In this document: positions 6,140-14,050 of the stretch, in pieces
Layout: every line of letters begins with the position of its first letter
How positions within the stretch are numbered: position 1 is the stretch's first letter
Source: CAYOLL01 sp964404765 [NCBI: uncultured Gemmatimonadota bacterium]
GTDB lineage: Bacteria > 4572-55
Length of the DNA stretch: 21,166 nt
Direction: 5' to 3'
NCBI GenBank assembly: GCA_964404765.1
Contig: CAYOLL010000017.1
Span: 37,663 to 58,828 of the forward strand
Notes under the pieces: model-generated
The model's database searches: none
The model's input: only the letters and a program-made list of their open reading frames with translations
What the model was told of the DNA's origin: nothing
Position numbers and translations under genes: made by a program

Positions 6140-8257
6140 TTAAACCAGCTCAAACTCAACAAGGTCTTCCGGGTGTGGCCAGTCCAAAACAAGTTTTCGG
6201 TCTAACTCGGTCATAGGAACACGGGCGACTCGAACTGTAGGGGTGACCGCAATTTTTTCCTCGGCTTCCGGAATATCTTCCACCGGTTTCACTTTGCGCA
6301 TTTCAAACAAATGGCGGATCATGTCTTCTGTGACTTTTTGACCGGTGGCTGCAGAGTTTACCAGTGTCTGTTCTATGACATTGGAAATATCCTTTAAGTT
6401 TGTGGTCATGCTGGCAACAATTGAGCTGATTAGATTTTCAGATACTTCCAGGTTGCAACGATTAAACAGATTTATGACCGCCAGTCTTTTAGCATCAACA
6501 TCCATTGCTGTAAGTTCAACGACCAACCCGCTTTTGAACCGCGACCGAAGCCGCTCGTCAAATGTCAATAAATACTGCGGGGGGCGATCTGCAGAGATAA
6601 CAATTTGCTTATTAGCCGCAATGAGTGCGTTAAAAACATGGAAAAACTCTTCCTGTGTTTGCTCTTTGCCACGTAAAAGCTGAATATCGTCAAACAATAA
6701 AAAATCAACTTCTTTGTAATAATCAACAAACTCGTTGACTTTTCCATTTTTGATGGCATCAATCAGCCATGATGTAAAATCTTTGGAATGGATGTAGCAA
6801 ACATTTAGCGGCGGGTGCTTGCGAAAAACTTCATTACCAATAGCCTGAAGCAGAAAAGTTTTGCCTGTATCCAATTGACCATGAATAAAGAGAGGATTAA
6901 AGCGCTCGGCCGGATGACTAATAATTGTTTCGGCCATTGAAAATGCCAGCCGATTGGCGTCACTAACAATAAAGTCACGGATGTCGGAGTCTAATTGCAA
7001 TGTCTGGCGAAACTCAAAACGCTTTTGAATGCGATAGCTTATATGCTCCAGCCGCTTTTCAATGTCCTTTAGTTGATCTGGGTCAAACAGCGTGTCTTCA
7101 ATTTGCCGCAACTCGTTATAAAATCCGTCTGTATTATCCATGCAGGCAATGTTCTTCTGCAATTCAATAAGCCGATTAACATCTTCCGTATATTCGTTAA
7201 AAACCCGCCGAACGTCTTCCAAATCCGAATTCATAACCTTTTCCAGCCGAGTGATAATAAAACCTTTCATCTGCCAGATATAAATTTTACGGCGAAATTT
7301 TTCTTTTTCCGCCATTTCCTGTTCTTTTTTTGCAATCGTTTCGGTTACATTCCCGGTCACGTCTTCAAAAAAAGTGTGTAGATCGGCATCCGAAGCGATG
7401 GAGTCTGCCAAGTCTTGTAATTCGGTCTCTAGCTCTTGCTTTGGCTGGCTTTTCGTCGCAGCAGAGCCTGTTTTTGTCAATGCGCTTTCTGGCTGCGCGC
7501 TCTTTTTGCTATCCGGCCTTTCATTAAAATTAGGAAAGATGTCGGGTAGGTGGTTGACTGTAACTGTTTTTTGTAAAATCGAAGAGTAGGCAACCACTTT
7601 GTTAAAAGCGCCTTCCAATTCGCGGATGTTGGTTTTGTAGCGGTCGGCTATGGCATAGACAACATCCTCAGCCAGGGTTTGCATGTGATCAGTCTCAATT
7701 TTTTTCTGAATAATAGCAACCCGAGTTTCAAACTCAGGCAACTGAATATCTACAATTAAACCGCCCTCGATACGCGAACGTAAACGTTCTAACAGGGTGT
7801 TTAGCTCACGCGGGGGACGATCGCTGGTCATCGCAATTTGTTTTTTGCGCGTAACAACATTGTCAAAAAAACGAACCAATTCTTGCTGCAAGGTTTCTTT
7901 TTCTTGTAAAAAACCAATATCATCAATCAGAATGCAATCAACATTGCGGAACCGCTCGTTAAAGGCATCAACTGCACTTTTTTCGACTGCCGTCAAAAGT
8001 TCTTTGCATAGTTGATCAATTGTAATATAGACAACGACAGCATCTGGCCGCTGGCTCCGCACAAAGTTTCCTATCGCGCACAGCAGATGCGTTTTGCCAA
8101 GGCCTACCCCGCCGTAAATAAAAATAGGGTTATAGATTGTGCCCGGCGATTGTGCGACGGATTTGCAAGCCGCGAAAGCAAATCGATTGCTATTGCCTAC
8201 AATAAAGCTGTCAAATTTGAAATGCGCCCGCGGTTGATAATCATTTAGATTTATCAC
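6140..8257 (-). CDS. Tandem DnaA-type AAA+ ATPase (two DnaA domain III modules, no domain IV)
   Basis: A 705-residue protein made of two DnaA/Hda-type AAA+ modules. Module 1 (about 8-245) has Walker A GGVGLGKT (49-56), Walker B CILIDD (108-113), the arginine-finger box ERLRSR (157-162) and sensor II NIRELEG with Arg212. Module 2 (about 422-655) has Walker A GQLDTGKT (460-467), Walker B LLFDD (520-524), ERLRSR (568-573) and a changed sensor II, NLKDISN, with Lys in place of Arg. A charged helical linker (about 250-415) separates them. Domain I and the DNA-binding domain IV of DnaA are absent; the protein ends in a short acidic and Pro-containing tail. The start is GTG at 8257, with AGAGGGGGA 6 nt upstream, giving a 17-bp overlap with the PATAN gene; the in-frame TTG at 8296 has no ribosome binding site. 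The family signature is certain. A role as an ATP-driven output or scaffold of the chemosensory cluster is inference. It is not the replication initiator. Confidence 0.93.
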   Translation of the reverse strand: MINLNDYQPRAHFKFDSFIVGNSNRFAFAACKSVAQSPGTIYNPIFIYGGVGLGKTHLLCAIGNFVRSQRPDAVVVYITIDQLCKELLTAVEKSAVDAFNERFRNVDCILIDDIGFLQEKETLQQELVRFFDNVVTRKKQIAMTSDRPPRELNTLLERLRSRIEGGLIVDIQLPEFETRVAIIQKKIETDHMQTLAEDVVYAIADRYKTNIRELEGAFNKVVAYSSILQKTVTVNHLPDIFPNFNERPDSKKSAQPESALTKTGSAATKSQPKQELETELQDLADSIASDADLHTFFEDVTGNVTETIAKKEQEMAEKEKFRRKIYIWQMKGFIITRLEKVMNSDLEDVRRVFNEYTEDVNRLIELQKNIACMDNTDGFYNELRQIEDTLFDPDQLKDIEKRLEHISYRIQKRFEFRQTLQLDSDIRDFIVSDANRLAFSMAETIISHPAERFNPLFIHGQLDTGKTFLLQAIGNEVFRKHPPLNVCYIHSKDFTSWLIDAIKNGKVNEFVDYYKEVDFLLFDDIQLLRGKEQTQEEFFHVFNALIAANKQIVISADRPPQYLLTFDERLRSRFKSGLVVELTAMDVDAKRLAVINLFNRCNLEVSENLISSIVASMTTNLKDISNVIEQTLVNSAATGQKVTEDMIRHLFEMRKVKPVEDIPEAEEKIAVTPTVRVARVPMTELDRKLVLDWPHPEDLVEFELV

Positions 8258-8996
8258 CAGCGTCCCCCTCTTTGCCCGAATCCGGATTAATCTCAATTAC
8301 ACTTTTTTTTATCAAATTGGAAAGAATTGTGCATGTAGAAAAATTGCTCAGCCCCAGCCGCATGGCCAGTTCGCGCGCCGAGCTTTGATCGTCGATATTG
8401 GTCATGATTTCCCATTCTTCCGGGGCCAGGTCCAAAAACTGGCTGCCGTCTTCTTGCGGCTTAAAGCGAAATTTTACATCCAGATGCGGCACGACCGTAA
8501 GAATCCGCACCCATTCGTCCTGTCTGCGCGAGCCTTCTAAGATCAAATTTTCAATCGACATGTTTAAGGGAAAATCCGCTAACTCCAGCTCTCCCGAATC
8601 ATAGAATCGAAAGCTGCCTTTCTGCCAGTCAAACAAACTGTAAAGCGCTTCCTCCATCTGTTCCTGAATAACTTTGCGCAGATTGTGCCGCGAGATGTAG
8701 TTCAATTTGAGCAGGACGGCGCCGTAGCGCTCTTTGTTGATCATTTCTTGCTGATATTTATGGGCAAATTTGGCCTGCTCAGCCGTAATTAACCCGGCTT
8801 TGATCAACATGACATTTATGGGCACTACATTTTTTTTGAGCCGAATATGCGAAACGATCCCTTTTTGGATAAAAACATTGGCTTTGTTTTTATCGCTGTC
8901 TTCGTCAATCTCCAATAAGCCTGTTTTACGGCCCATTGCGATCAACTGCAACAGTTCAACGATCGAAAAATCCTGCAACAACCCTTCTAAAATCAT
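8241..8996 (-). CDS. DUF4388/PATAN domain protein
   Basis: A 251-residue cytoplasmic protein. It opens with the typical DUF4388 (PATAN) start, LEGLLQDFSIVELLQLIAM, then GRKTGLLEI and VFIQKGIVSHI. The second half of the domain has the usual pattern in which a short helix precedes LFDWQKGSFRFYDSGEL (about 130-150). Residues of about 200-245 look like a small winged helix (SSARELAMRLGLSNFSTCTI). PATAN domains occur with response regulators, including cyanobacterial regulators that act on type IV pilus motility. The start at 8996 has AAGG about 6 nt upstream. The 3' end overlaps the start of the tandem DnaA-like gene by 17 bp, which suggests translational coupling and possibly a physical partnership. 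Confidence 0.88.
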   Translation of the reverse strand: MILEGLLQDFSIVELLQLIAMGRKTGLLEIDEDSDKNKANVFIQKGIVSHIRLKKNVVPINVMLIKAGLITAEQAKFAHKYQQEMINKERYGAVLLKLNYISRHNLRKVIQEQMEEALYSLFDWQKGSFRFYDSGELELADFPLNMSIENLILEGSRRQDEWVRILTVVPHLDVKFRFKPQEDGSQFLDLAPEEWEIMTNIDDQSSARELAMRLGLSNFSTCTILSNLIKKSVIEINPDSGKEGDAGDKSK

Positions 8997-9004
8997 GGTG
9001 TGCC

Positions 9005-9069
9005 TTCAGTCGTCAGCTTTCAGCTTTCAATTTTCAGCCAATATGCGTCGCAGAAGGCTGACGACTGAA
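9005..9069. repeat. Intergenic inverted repeat (13-bp perfect arms)
   Basis: TTCAGTCGTCAGC (9005-9017) and its exact complement GCTGACGACTGAA (9057-9069) flank a 39-bp low-complexity loop with repeated TTTCAGC/TTTCAATTTTCAGC units. It fills the 83-bp gap between the TPR and PATAN genes. It has no T-run and looks like a small intergenic repeat. As RNA it would place a hairpin inside the cluster transcript. Confidence 0.85.
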
Positions 9070-9079
9070 AGCAAAAAGC

Positions 9080-11512
9080 TTATTTAAACGTAAGCTTAAG
9101 TTTTTCTTCTTGAGCGCGCGCATATTTGAGTTGTGTTTTAGCCCGGTTTCGTTCTTGCTCATCTTTTGTGGTACGCACGACTTGCTCCCAACCCTTAATT
9201 GCTTTTTGAAAAATACGGCCATAGTTACAGAGCGCCAACCGATATTGATAATCTCCCGGCTGAGAGCTTTTTTGCTGTAATACGGTGTAGACTTTAATCG
9301 CCTGCTCATAATGTCCGGTTTTAAAGAAAATCTCGGCCAGGTTAGTATAGGCCTCAAAGTCATTTGGCGCTGCTTTTATAAGTGCTTTGAACATTTTTTT
9401 AGCGTCTTCCAACATACCTTTGCGCAAAAGAATATACCCCATTTTCCGCAATGCAGCCGTACAATCGTCTTTTAAGTTAACAGCATTTTTGAAGGCACGC
9501 AAGGCATGATCATCAAAACCAATCTCTTCGTGCAAAATACCGATGGCGACATGCACTCGATAATCCTGGTCGTTGATGGTCGCCGCGTAGTAAAATGCCT
9601 GTAAAGCGTCAATGTAATTTCGACGTTTGACCAATAGAATACCCAAGTTACGCTGGGCTTCGGCATGATTGATCGGAGCTTTCTTTAATAAATCCAGCGC
9701 TTTTTCAAAATCGTTGATGTGCATGTAGCTGTTGCCCAAGTTAGCAATTGCTTCCGGGTCCGTTGGATTCTGGTGATAGGCTGCTTCGGCCTGGGCAATA
9801 TTAAGGGCATTGGTGCTCTCCGTGTGTATTTCTTGAATTTGGGCGGACGTTGCGCCAGCCGTCGGCGTCGGTTTAGCATTGTCCCAAATATTAGCCAGCG
9901 CATCACTTTCCAGCCATTGTCTAATTTGGTTAAGGTCCTGCTCATTTTCAAAAATGATTTTGGATGGGACAACCATGTTCGCTTCTCGTCTGGCCGTAGA
10001 TTCAATGGCCATGATGAAGTAGAATTCCGAATGGAAAGGTCCCAGTGAGCTTCCTTTTTGCGTCGCGAGAATAGCCTCTTGATAGCGCCGCAAACTGTTG
10101 AGAACAATCGCTTTGTAGTAATATGACTGCGCATCGTTTTCATTGAGTTTTGTCGTTGCCTCAAATGCCTCCAACGCTTTCTCGTCCTGCCCACCGTCAT
10201 GATATGTTATTCCCAACATGCGATTGATTAAAAGGGACGATGGACACATATCGTAGGCCAGCTTTAAGCTGTCAATTCCCTTATCGTACTCGGTTGCTCG
10301 CGATAATGCCACGCCATAGTTATAGTAGCTCTCATACTGTTGAATCTCTTTCTGATACAAAATAAGCGAAAATAATGACCCGGCCTGCTCGACCAGACCC
10401 AATTGAAAGAGTAGAACAGCCAGATTATTGCGGGCCGGCTCGTAGTGCTTGCTGACCTCAAGCGCTTTGCGATAATGACCGAAAGCTTCTATATAGTTTT
10501 CATCTAAATGATAAATTACACCAATGTCGTTGCTGATTTTGGCCGAGTAGGGCTCCACGATAGAAGCCTTTAAATAATTCGTTAGCGCTTCTTTGCGATT
10601 ACCGATTAGTAAATCAATTTCCCCAATATTTTTATAGATTAGCCGCGCGTCGTGGTCGGCTTCCAGGGCGTGCAAAAATTCGCTCTTGGCCTCTTTTAAC
10701 AAGCCTCGATTAAAATACGCCACCCCAAGACTGTAATGCCGATTAAAAGTGGTCGACTCCGGAGTAGCCTGGTCGTCGGTAGCAATGACCTCGTCTTCGC
10801 TGGCTTGGGCAATCGCCAAATTTGAGCTGACCCGGCCATAATTTGGGTTCAGCTCTGTCGCTTTGCGCGATTCTTCCAGCGCTTTTTCATAAAGCCCCTT
10901 GTCCCCATAAACAAAGCCTAAAAAGAAATGGGCCTCCGCCGATGCAGGCTCCAACTCTATGACCTTTTTTAGTTCTTCGATGGCCGTATCGTCCATTCCG
11001 GAATTGTAATAGGCCTGGCCTAAAAAGAGATGAAGCTTCGCGGTGTTTGGAAAATGCTGGAGGGATATGAGCGATTCGCGGATCGCGTCAGAGTAGCGAC
11101 TAAGCTGGGTATAGATTTCGGCAAGCTGGAAGTGTACTTCTTTGATGTGGGGATTTTTTTTTAGCGCATGTTCAAAAGCGTGGGCGGCCTTATCGTAATC
11201 ACCGGTCTTTTTATAAAACTCGGCTAACGCTTGCAAGGGTTTGGGATCGCTTGGATGGTTGGTCAGCAGCTCTTTTTGATCATTAACAAACTGTTCGTAG
11301 CGCCCGCTTTTTGTAAGGGCGGTCCGCAAATTACGGCGTGCCAGCGTGTTTTGACTATCGATGTGCAGTGCCTTTTCAAAGGCGCTGATCGCATCGTCAT
11401 AGAAAAATTTATTGTAAAAAACGACTCCTAAATTATTAAAGGCCCCGGAATCATTTGGATCAAGGCGGTTTGCATAGCCACGTAAAATTTGAGCTTCTTT
11501 TTCATTAACCAT
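9080..11512 (-). CDS. Large TPR-repeat scaffold protein
   Basis: An 810-residue protein composed almost entirely of tetratricopeptide repeats. Units are recognisable from near the N-terminus (SGAFNNLGVVFYNKFFYDDA) to about residue 535 and again from about 575 to 790. They carry the usual small-residue and Pro pattern (for example AHAFEHALKKNPHIKEVHFQ and EEALEESRKATELNPNYGRV-type units). A linker of about 40 residues, rich in Thr/Ala/Gln, breaks the array. No signal peptide, membrane helix or catalytic domain is visible, so it is a cytoplasmic protein-interaction scaffold. The ribosome binding site is weak (GTGAAGA directly before the ATG at 11512). It sits between cheC (101 bp upstream) and the PATAN gene, so its partners probably include products of this cluster. 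Confidence 0.92.
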   Translation of the reverse strand: MVNEKEAQILRGYANRLDPNDSGAFNNLGVVFYNKFFYDDAISAFEKALHIDSQNTLARRNLRTALTKSGRYEQFVNDQKELLTNHPSDPKPLQALAEFYKKTGDYDKAAHAFEHALKKNPHIKEVHFQLAEIYTQLSRYSDAIRESLISLQHFPNTAKLHLFLGQAYYNSGMDDTAIEELKKVIELEPASAEAHFFLGFVYGDKGLYEKALEESRKATELNPNYGRVSSNLAIAQASEDEVIATDDQATPESTTFNRHYSLGVAYFNRGLLKEAKSEFLHALEADHDARLIYKNIGEIDLLIGNRKEALTNYLKASIVEPYSAKISNDIGVIYHLDENYIEAFGHYRKALEVSKHYEPARNNLAVLLFQLGLVEQAGSLFSLILYQKEIQQYESYYNYGVALSRATEYDKGIDSLKLAYDMCPSSLLINRMLGITYHDGGQDEKALEAFEATTKLNENDAQSYYYKAIVLNSLRRYQEAILATQKGSSLGPFHSEFYFIMAIESTARREANMVVPSKIIFENEQDLNQIRQWLESDALANIWDNAKPTPTAGATSAQIQEIHTESTNALNIAQAEAAYHQNPTDPEAIANLGNSYMHINDFEKALDLLKKAPINHAEAQRNLGILLVKRRNYIDALQAFYYAATINDQDYRVHVAIGILHEEIGFDDHALRAFKNAVNLKDDCTAALRKMGYILLRKGMLEDAKKMFKALIKAAPNDFEAYTNLAEIFFKTGHYEQAIKVYTVLQQKSSQPGDYQYRLALCNYGRIFQKAIKGWEQVVRTTKDEQERNRAKTQLKYARAQEEKLKLTFK

Positions 11513-11613
11513 TCTTCACTCACATGAAATGAGTTCCCCGTTCTTGCGCTATGTAAGACCATTGGATTTACCAAGTGTTCAAAATGGGTTGTGAGTTTAG
11601 CTAAAAAGTTGAA

Positions 11614-12234
11614 TCAGGCCAGATTGATTGCTTTTAAAATAATTTCGAGCGCTTCTTCGTCAGGAATTAAAAGGAAATAGCCACGCAACGAAGTAGGCTC
11701 CTGAACAAACCGAAGTGACGTTTCAATACAAATCACCTGATCTTTTTCATCGCCAAAGTTAATATAGGCGGTACTCAGAATCGCGCCAGACATATCCAAC
11801 ACGGTGCTTGGAACGGATGGCAGCAACAATAACCCCAAAAAGTCGCTTAATGCGTTGAGGTATGAACATGCCAGGATGTTGCCCGTCTCCGAAATACCGG
11901 AACGCTCCATTTCCGAGATCACTTTAGTCTGGCCTAAAGTACGGTTTAGTAAAATATCAGACAGATACAATGCCGATTCCCGTGGAAACAACAGCAGCAT
12001 CCGACCGGTAATGTCACCCAGAATATGCATTAGCACACCAGCAACGATCATGTCCGAACTGCCCAAAAATTCCGGCACTTCATTTAGTGTAGTAATGCGC
12101 AAAAGAGGTACGGCCAGCATCGTCTTTTTGCCCGTTAACTGCGTAAAGGCCGTGGCCGCATGACCGGCGCCGATATTGGCCACTTCCCGCAACGCATCAA
12201 GTTGAATTTCTTTCAAATCCAAGATATTTTTCAT
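11614..12234 (-). CDS. cheC: CheC-family CheY-P phosphatase
   Basis: A 206-residue protein with both D/S-x3-E-x2-N phosphatase motifs intact: Asp13-Glu17-Asn20 (DALREVANIGAGHAA) and Ser111-Glu115-Asn118 (SGISETGNIL). CheC removes phosphate from CheY-P, so this gene supplies the signal-termination step for the CheY encoded upstream. The ribosome binding site GGGAG lies 8 nt before the ATG and overlaps the stop codon of the preceding cheW, 12 bp away. In Bacillus and Thermotoga, CheC is stimulated by CheD; no cheD is present in this window. CheX and FliY are related, but the two-site layout favours CheC. Confidence 0.92.
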   Translation of the reverse strand: MKNILDLKEIQLDALREVANIGAGHAATAFTQLTGKKTMLAVPLLRITTLNEVPEFLGSSDMIVAGVLMHILGDITGRMLLLFPRESALYLSDILLNRTLGQTKVISEMERSGISETGNILACSYLNALSDFLGLLLLPSVPSTVLDMSGAILSTAYINFGDEKDQVICIETSLRFVQEPTSLRGYFLLIPDEEALEIILKAINLA

Positions 12235-12246
12235 CCTCTAAACTCC

Positions 12247-13101
12247 CTACTTTTCTTTCGCGTAGCTGGATTTTACGGCTGAAAGGGCATGGCTCAAATC
12301 CGCAATCTCTGCGGTCGTCAATATCCTCTCGACGCGCAAAACAATCAATAATTTGCCTTCGATTATATAAATTCCGTCAAAAAAATCACTGTCGCCACTT
12401 TTCGGCAGACTGGGCGCTATTTCCAATACATTGCGCTCAAGTAAGCGCACTTCCGTCACCCGCTCGACGGCTAACCCAATGACTTCGCCACGGATTGAGA
12501 CAATCATCAAAAAAGGGTAAAGCCGCGAATCCGGGATGTCCAAGCCCATGCGGTAGGCAATGTCAACTACCGGAATGGTTTTCTCACGCACTTTGGTGAT
12601 GCCCAAAATAAACTTGGGCTGATTCGGCAACGGGTGGATGCTCTTCGGCTCAAAAATCTCTTGCACATCCATAATGTCGATAGCGTATTCTTCGCCGCCC
12701 AATTGAAAACACACCAATTGATGCTGCTGGCTTGCTATCCGATTTTTACGGTTTGTCGTCGACTCCCCGGAAAATTCGGCTGATCTGGATGCGGGCACTT
12801 CTAACTTTGGCACGCTGCTTGGTTTTGGAGCGGGTTTTCCTACATTCGGCGCATGAACAACAGGCGCGGATTTCTTAGCCGCGACAGGCATTGCTACTTT
12901 CGGCTTAGGCGGTGTTGGCGGCGGCGCCGGTGCGGGCTTTTTTTCGACAGCCGGTGCGGGAGGCGCAACCTTTTTTTCGGCAACCGATGGTTGAACAACC
13001 GGAATAGCCTCGTTGGTCAAGGGCTTAGATACAACCGGCTTTTCCGGTTCCGTCGGTTTATTAACTGTCTTCAAAAAATCCGCATACGATAAACGCGCCA
13101 T
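12247..13101 (-). CDS. CheW-domain protein with long Pro/Ala-rich N-terminal arm
   Basis: A 284-residue coupling protein. Residues 1-12 (MARLSYADFLKT) form a short conserved-looking head. Residues of about 15-120 are a disordered Pro/Ala/Lys-rich linker (for example APAPPPTPPKPKVAMP). Residues of about 126-265 form the CheW domain (QLVCFQLGGEEYAIDIMDVQ). In ordinary CheW the first lobe reads NLRGxIIPVIDL; here it is ITKVREKTIPVVDI, so the Gly after the conserved Arg is replaced. The start codon overlaps the stop of the ExeA-type ATPase gene (ATGA), a sign of translational coupling. Together with the second cheW at 16414-16905 this gives two adaptors in one cluster. The tethered head may recruit another partner, possibly the ATPase; that is inference. 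Confidence 0.9.
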   Translation of the reverse strand: MARLSYADFLKTVNKPTEPEKPVVSKPLTNEAIPVVQPSVAEKKVAPPAPAVEKKPAPAPPPTPPKPKVAMPVAAKKSAPVVHAPNVGKPAPKPSSVPKLEVPASRSAEFSGESTTNRKNRIASQQHQLVCFQLGGEEYAIDIMDVQEIFEPKSIHPLPNQPKFILGITKVREKTIPVVDIAYRMGLDIPDSRLYPFLMIVSIRGEVIGLAVERVTEVRLLERNVLEIAPSLPKSGDSDFFDGIYIIEGKLLIVLRVERILTTAEIADLSHALSAVKSSYAKEK

Positions 13102-13919
13102 CAGGCTGTTTCTCCTTCAAGCTCTGCCGTAACCGTGTTGATTAAACCGATATCTATTATTTTCAACTGCCGCATCGTTCCGCCCAATATCGCATTTAAA
13201 CAAACCGTGTTAATGAGTCGCGGCGTTCCGCGCGAATATTTATAAACAGCTGTACAAGCTTCCGGCGAAAAAATGACGCGCCCGTTTGCGCCGGCCACCG
13301 CTAACCGATGCTCGATGTATTCCTGCATCTCTTGCAAATCCAGGCGACCGATGTGGTAGCGGATCGTAATTCGCTGCTTTAACTGCGGCAGCCGATTAAT
13401 GCGTTTGCCCAATTCCGGCTGCCCCAACAGCACGATCTGCAACAGCTTTTCCCGGTCTGTCTCCAAATTGGTCAACAAACGAACTTCTTCCAGATTGGCT
13501 TTGGACAGTAATTGCGCTTCGTCGACAATCAGCACGCTGGTTCGCCCGGCTTTATAATTAGCGATGAGCAAGGCGTTCAGCGCATCCAAGATTTGCAACT
13601 TGGTGCGGCCCGGCTGCTCAATCCCGAACTCCAGCGCAATGTAGCGCAATAACTGGGTTGAAGAAAAGCGCGGATTGGCGATGAGAGCGACAACGCCGTT
13701 GTCTTCGGTCAGCTTTTGGAAAAGCGCACGGGACAGCGTTGTTTTACCGCAACCGATCTCGCCGGTAATGAGCGACAGACCGCCTTTTACTTCCGTAAGA
13801 TTAAAGGCCAGACGGGCAAAAGATTCACCAAAATCTGTCGATAAAAATATGTATTTATTATCTAAGTTATTCAGAAAGGGATTTTCTTTTAATCCCCAGT
13901 ATTCATAAAATTTGGTCAT
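13101..13919 (-). CDS. ExeA/GspA/MshM-type AAA ATPase
   Basis: A 272-residue AAA (AAA_22) ATPase. The start MTKFYEYWGLKENPF is the hallmark opening of the ExeA family. Walker A is GEIGCGKT (53-60) and Walker B with its Glu is VLIVDEAQ (129-136). The later segments KQRITIRYHIGRLDLQEM and YSRGTPRLINTVC are the family's conserved C-terminal core. Family members help assemble type II secretion or type IV/MSHA pilus machinery, but usually carry a membrane segment and a peptidoglycan-binding domain, both absent here. The start at 13919 is chosen because this motif begins there. The upstream in-frame extension to 14015 is only a reading of the hairpin repeat. The AAGG 9 nt before the ATG lies within that repeat. 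The gene overlaps the following cheW by 3 bp. Confidence 0.92.
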   Translation of the reverse strand: MTKFYEYWGLKENPFLNNLDNKYIFLSTDFGESFARLAFNLTEVKGGLSLITGEIGCGKTTLSRALFQKLTEDNGVVALIANPRFSSTQLLRYIALEFGIEQPGRTKLQILDALNALLIANYKAGRTSVLIVDEAQLLSKANLEEVRLLTNLETDREKLLQIVLLGQPELGKRINRLPQLKQRITIRYHIGRLDLQEMQEYIEHRLAVAGANGRVIFSPEACTAVYKYSRGTPRLINTVCLNAILGGTMRQLKIIDIGLINTVTAELEGETA

Positions 13920-13926
13920 AAGTTTG

Positions 13927-14009
13927 AACCTTGCGAAGGTTACACTGGATGCGAAAGTCAATAGGTACAAGGCTTCCAAGAATTTTGCAACGTAAACCTG
14001 CGCAAGGTT
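13927..14009. repeat. Dispersed hairpin repeat, family A copy 3 (diverged)
   Basis: The arms AACCTTGCGAAGGTT (13927-13941) and AACCTGCGCAAGGTT (13995-14009) are inverted copies of each other with one mismatch. They share the core AACCTTGCGAAGG with the elements at 3008-3119 and 17853-17965; the loop sequence is different. It lies in the 131-bp gap between cheA and the ExeA-type ATPase gene. The end proximal to the ATPase gene carries the AAGG that is its likely ribosome binding site. Confidence 0.75.
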
Positions 14010-14050
14010 AGCCAACGGTTATTGAGATACTGCGACGTTTGCAAGATTGA

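Noticed and set aside
6140-8257. Genuine dnaA gene or nearby replication origin
   Set aside because: The protein lacks DnaA domain IV and domain I, and I saw no cluster of TTATCCACA-type boxes or dnaN/recF/gyrB neighbours.
13920-14015. 32-residue N-terminal extension of the ExeA-type ATPase
   Set aside because: The extension is translated hairpin repeat; the family's conserved N-terminus MTKFYEYWGLKENPF begins at 13919.
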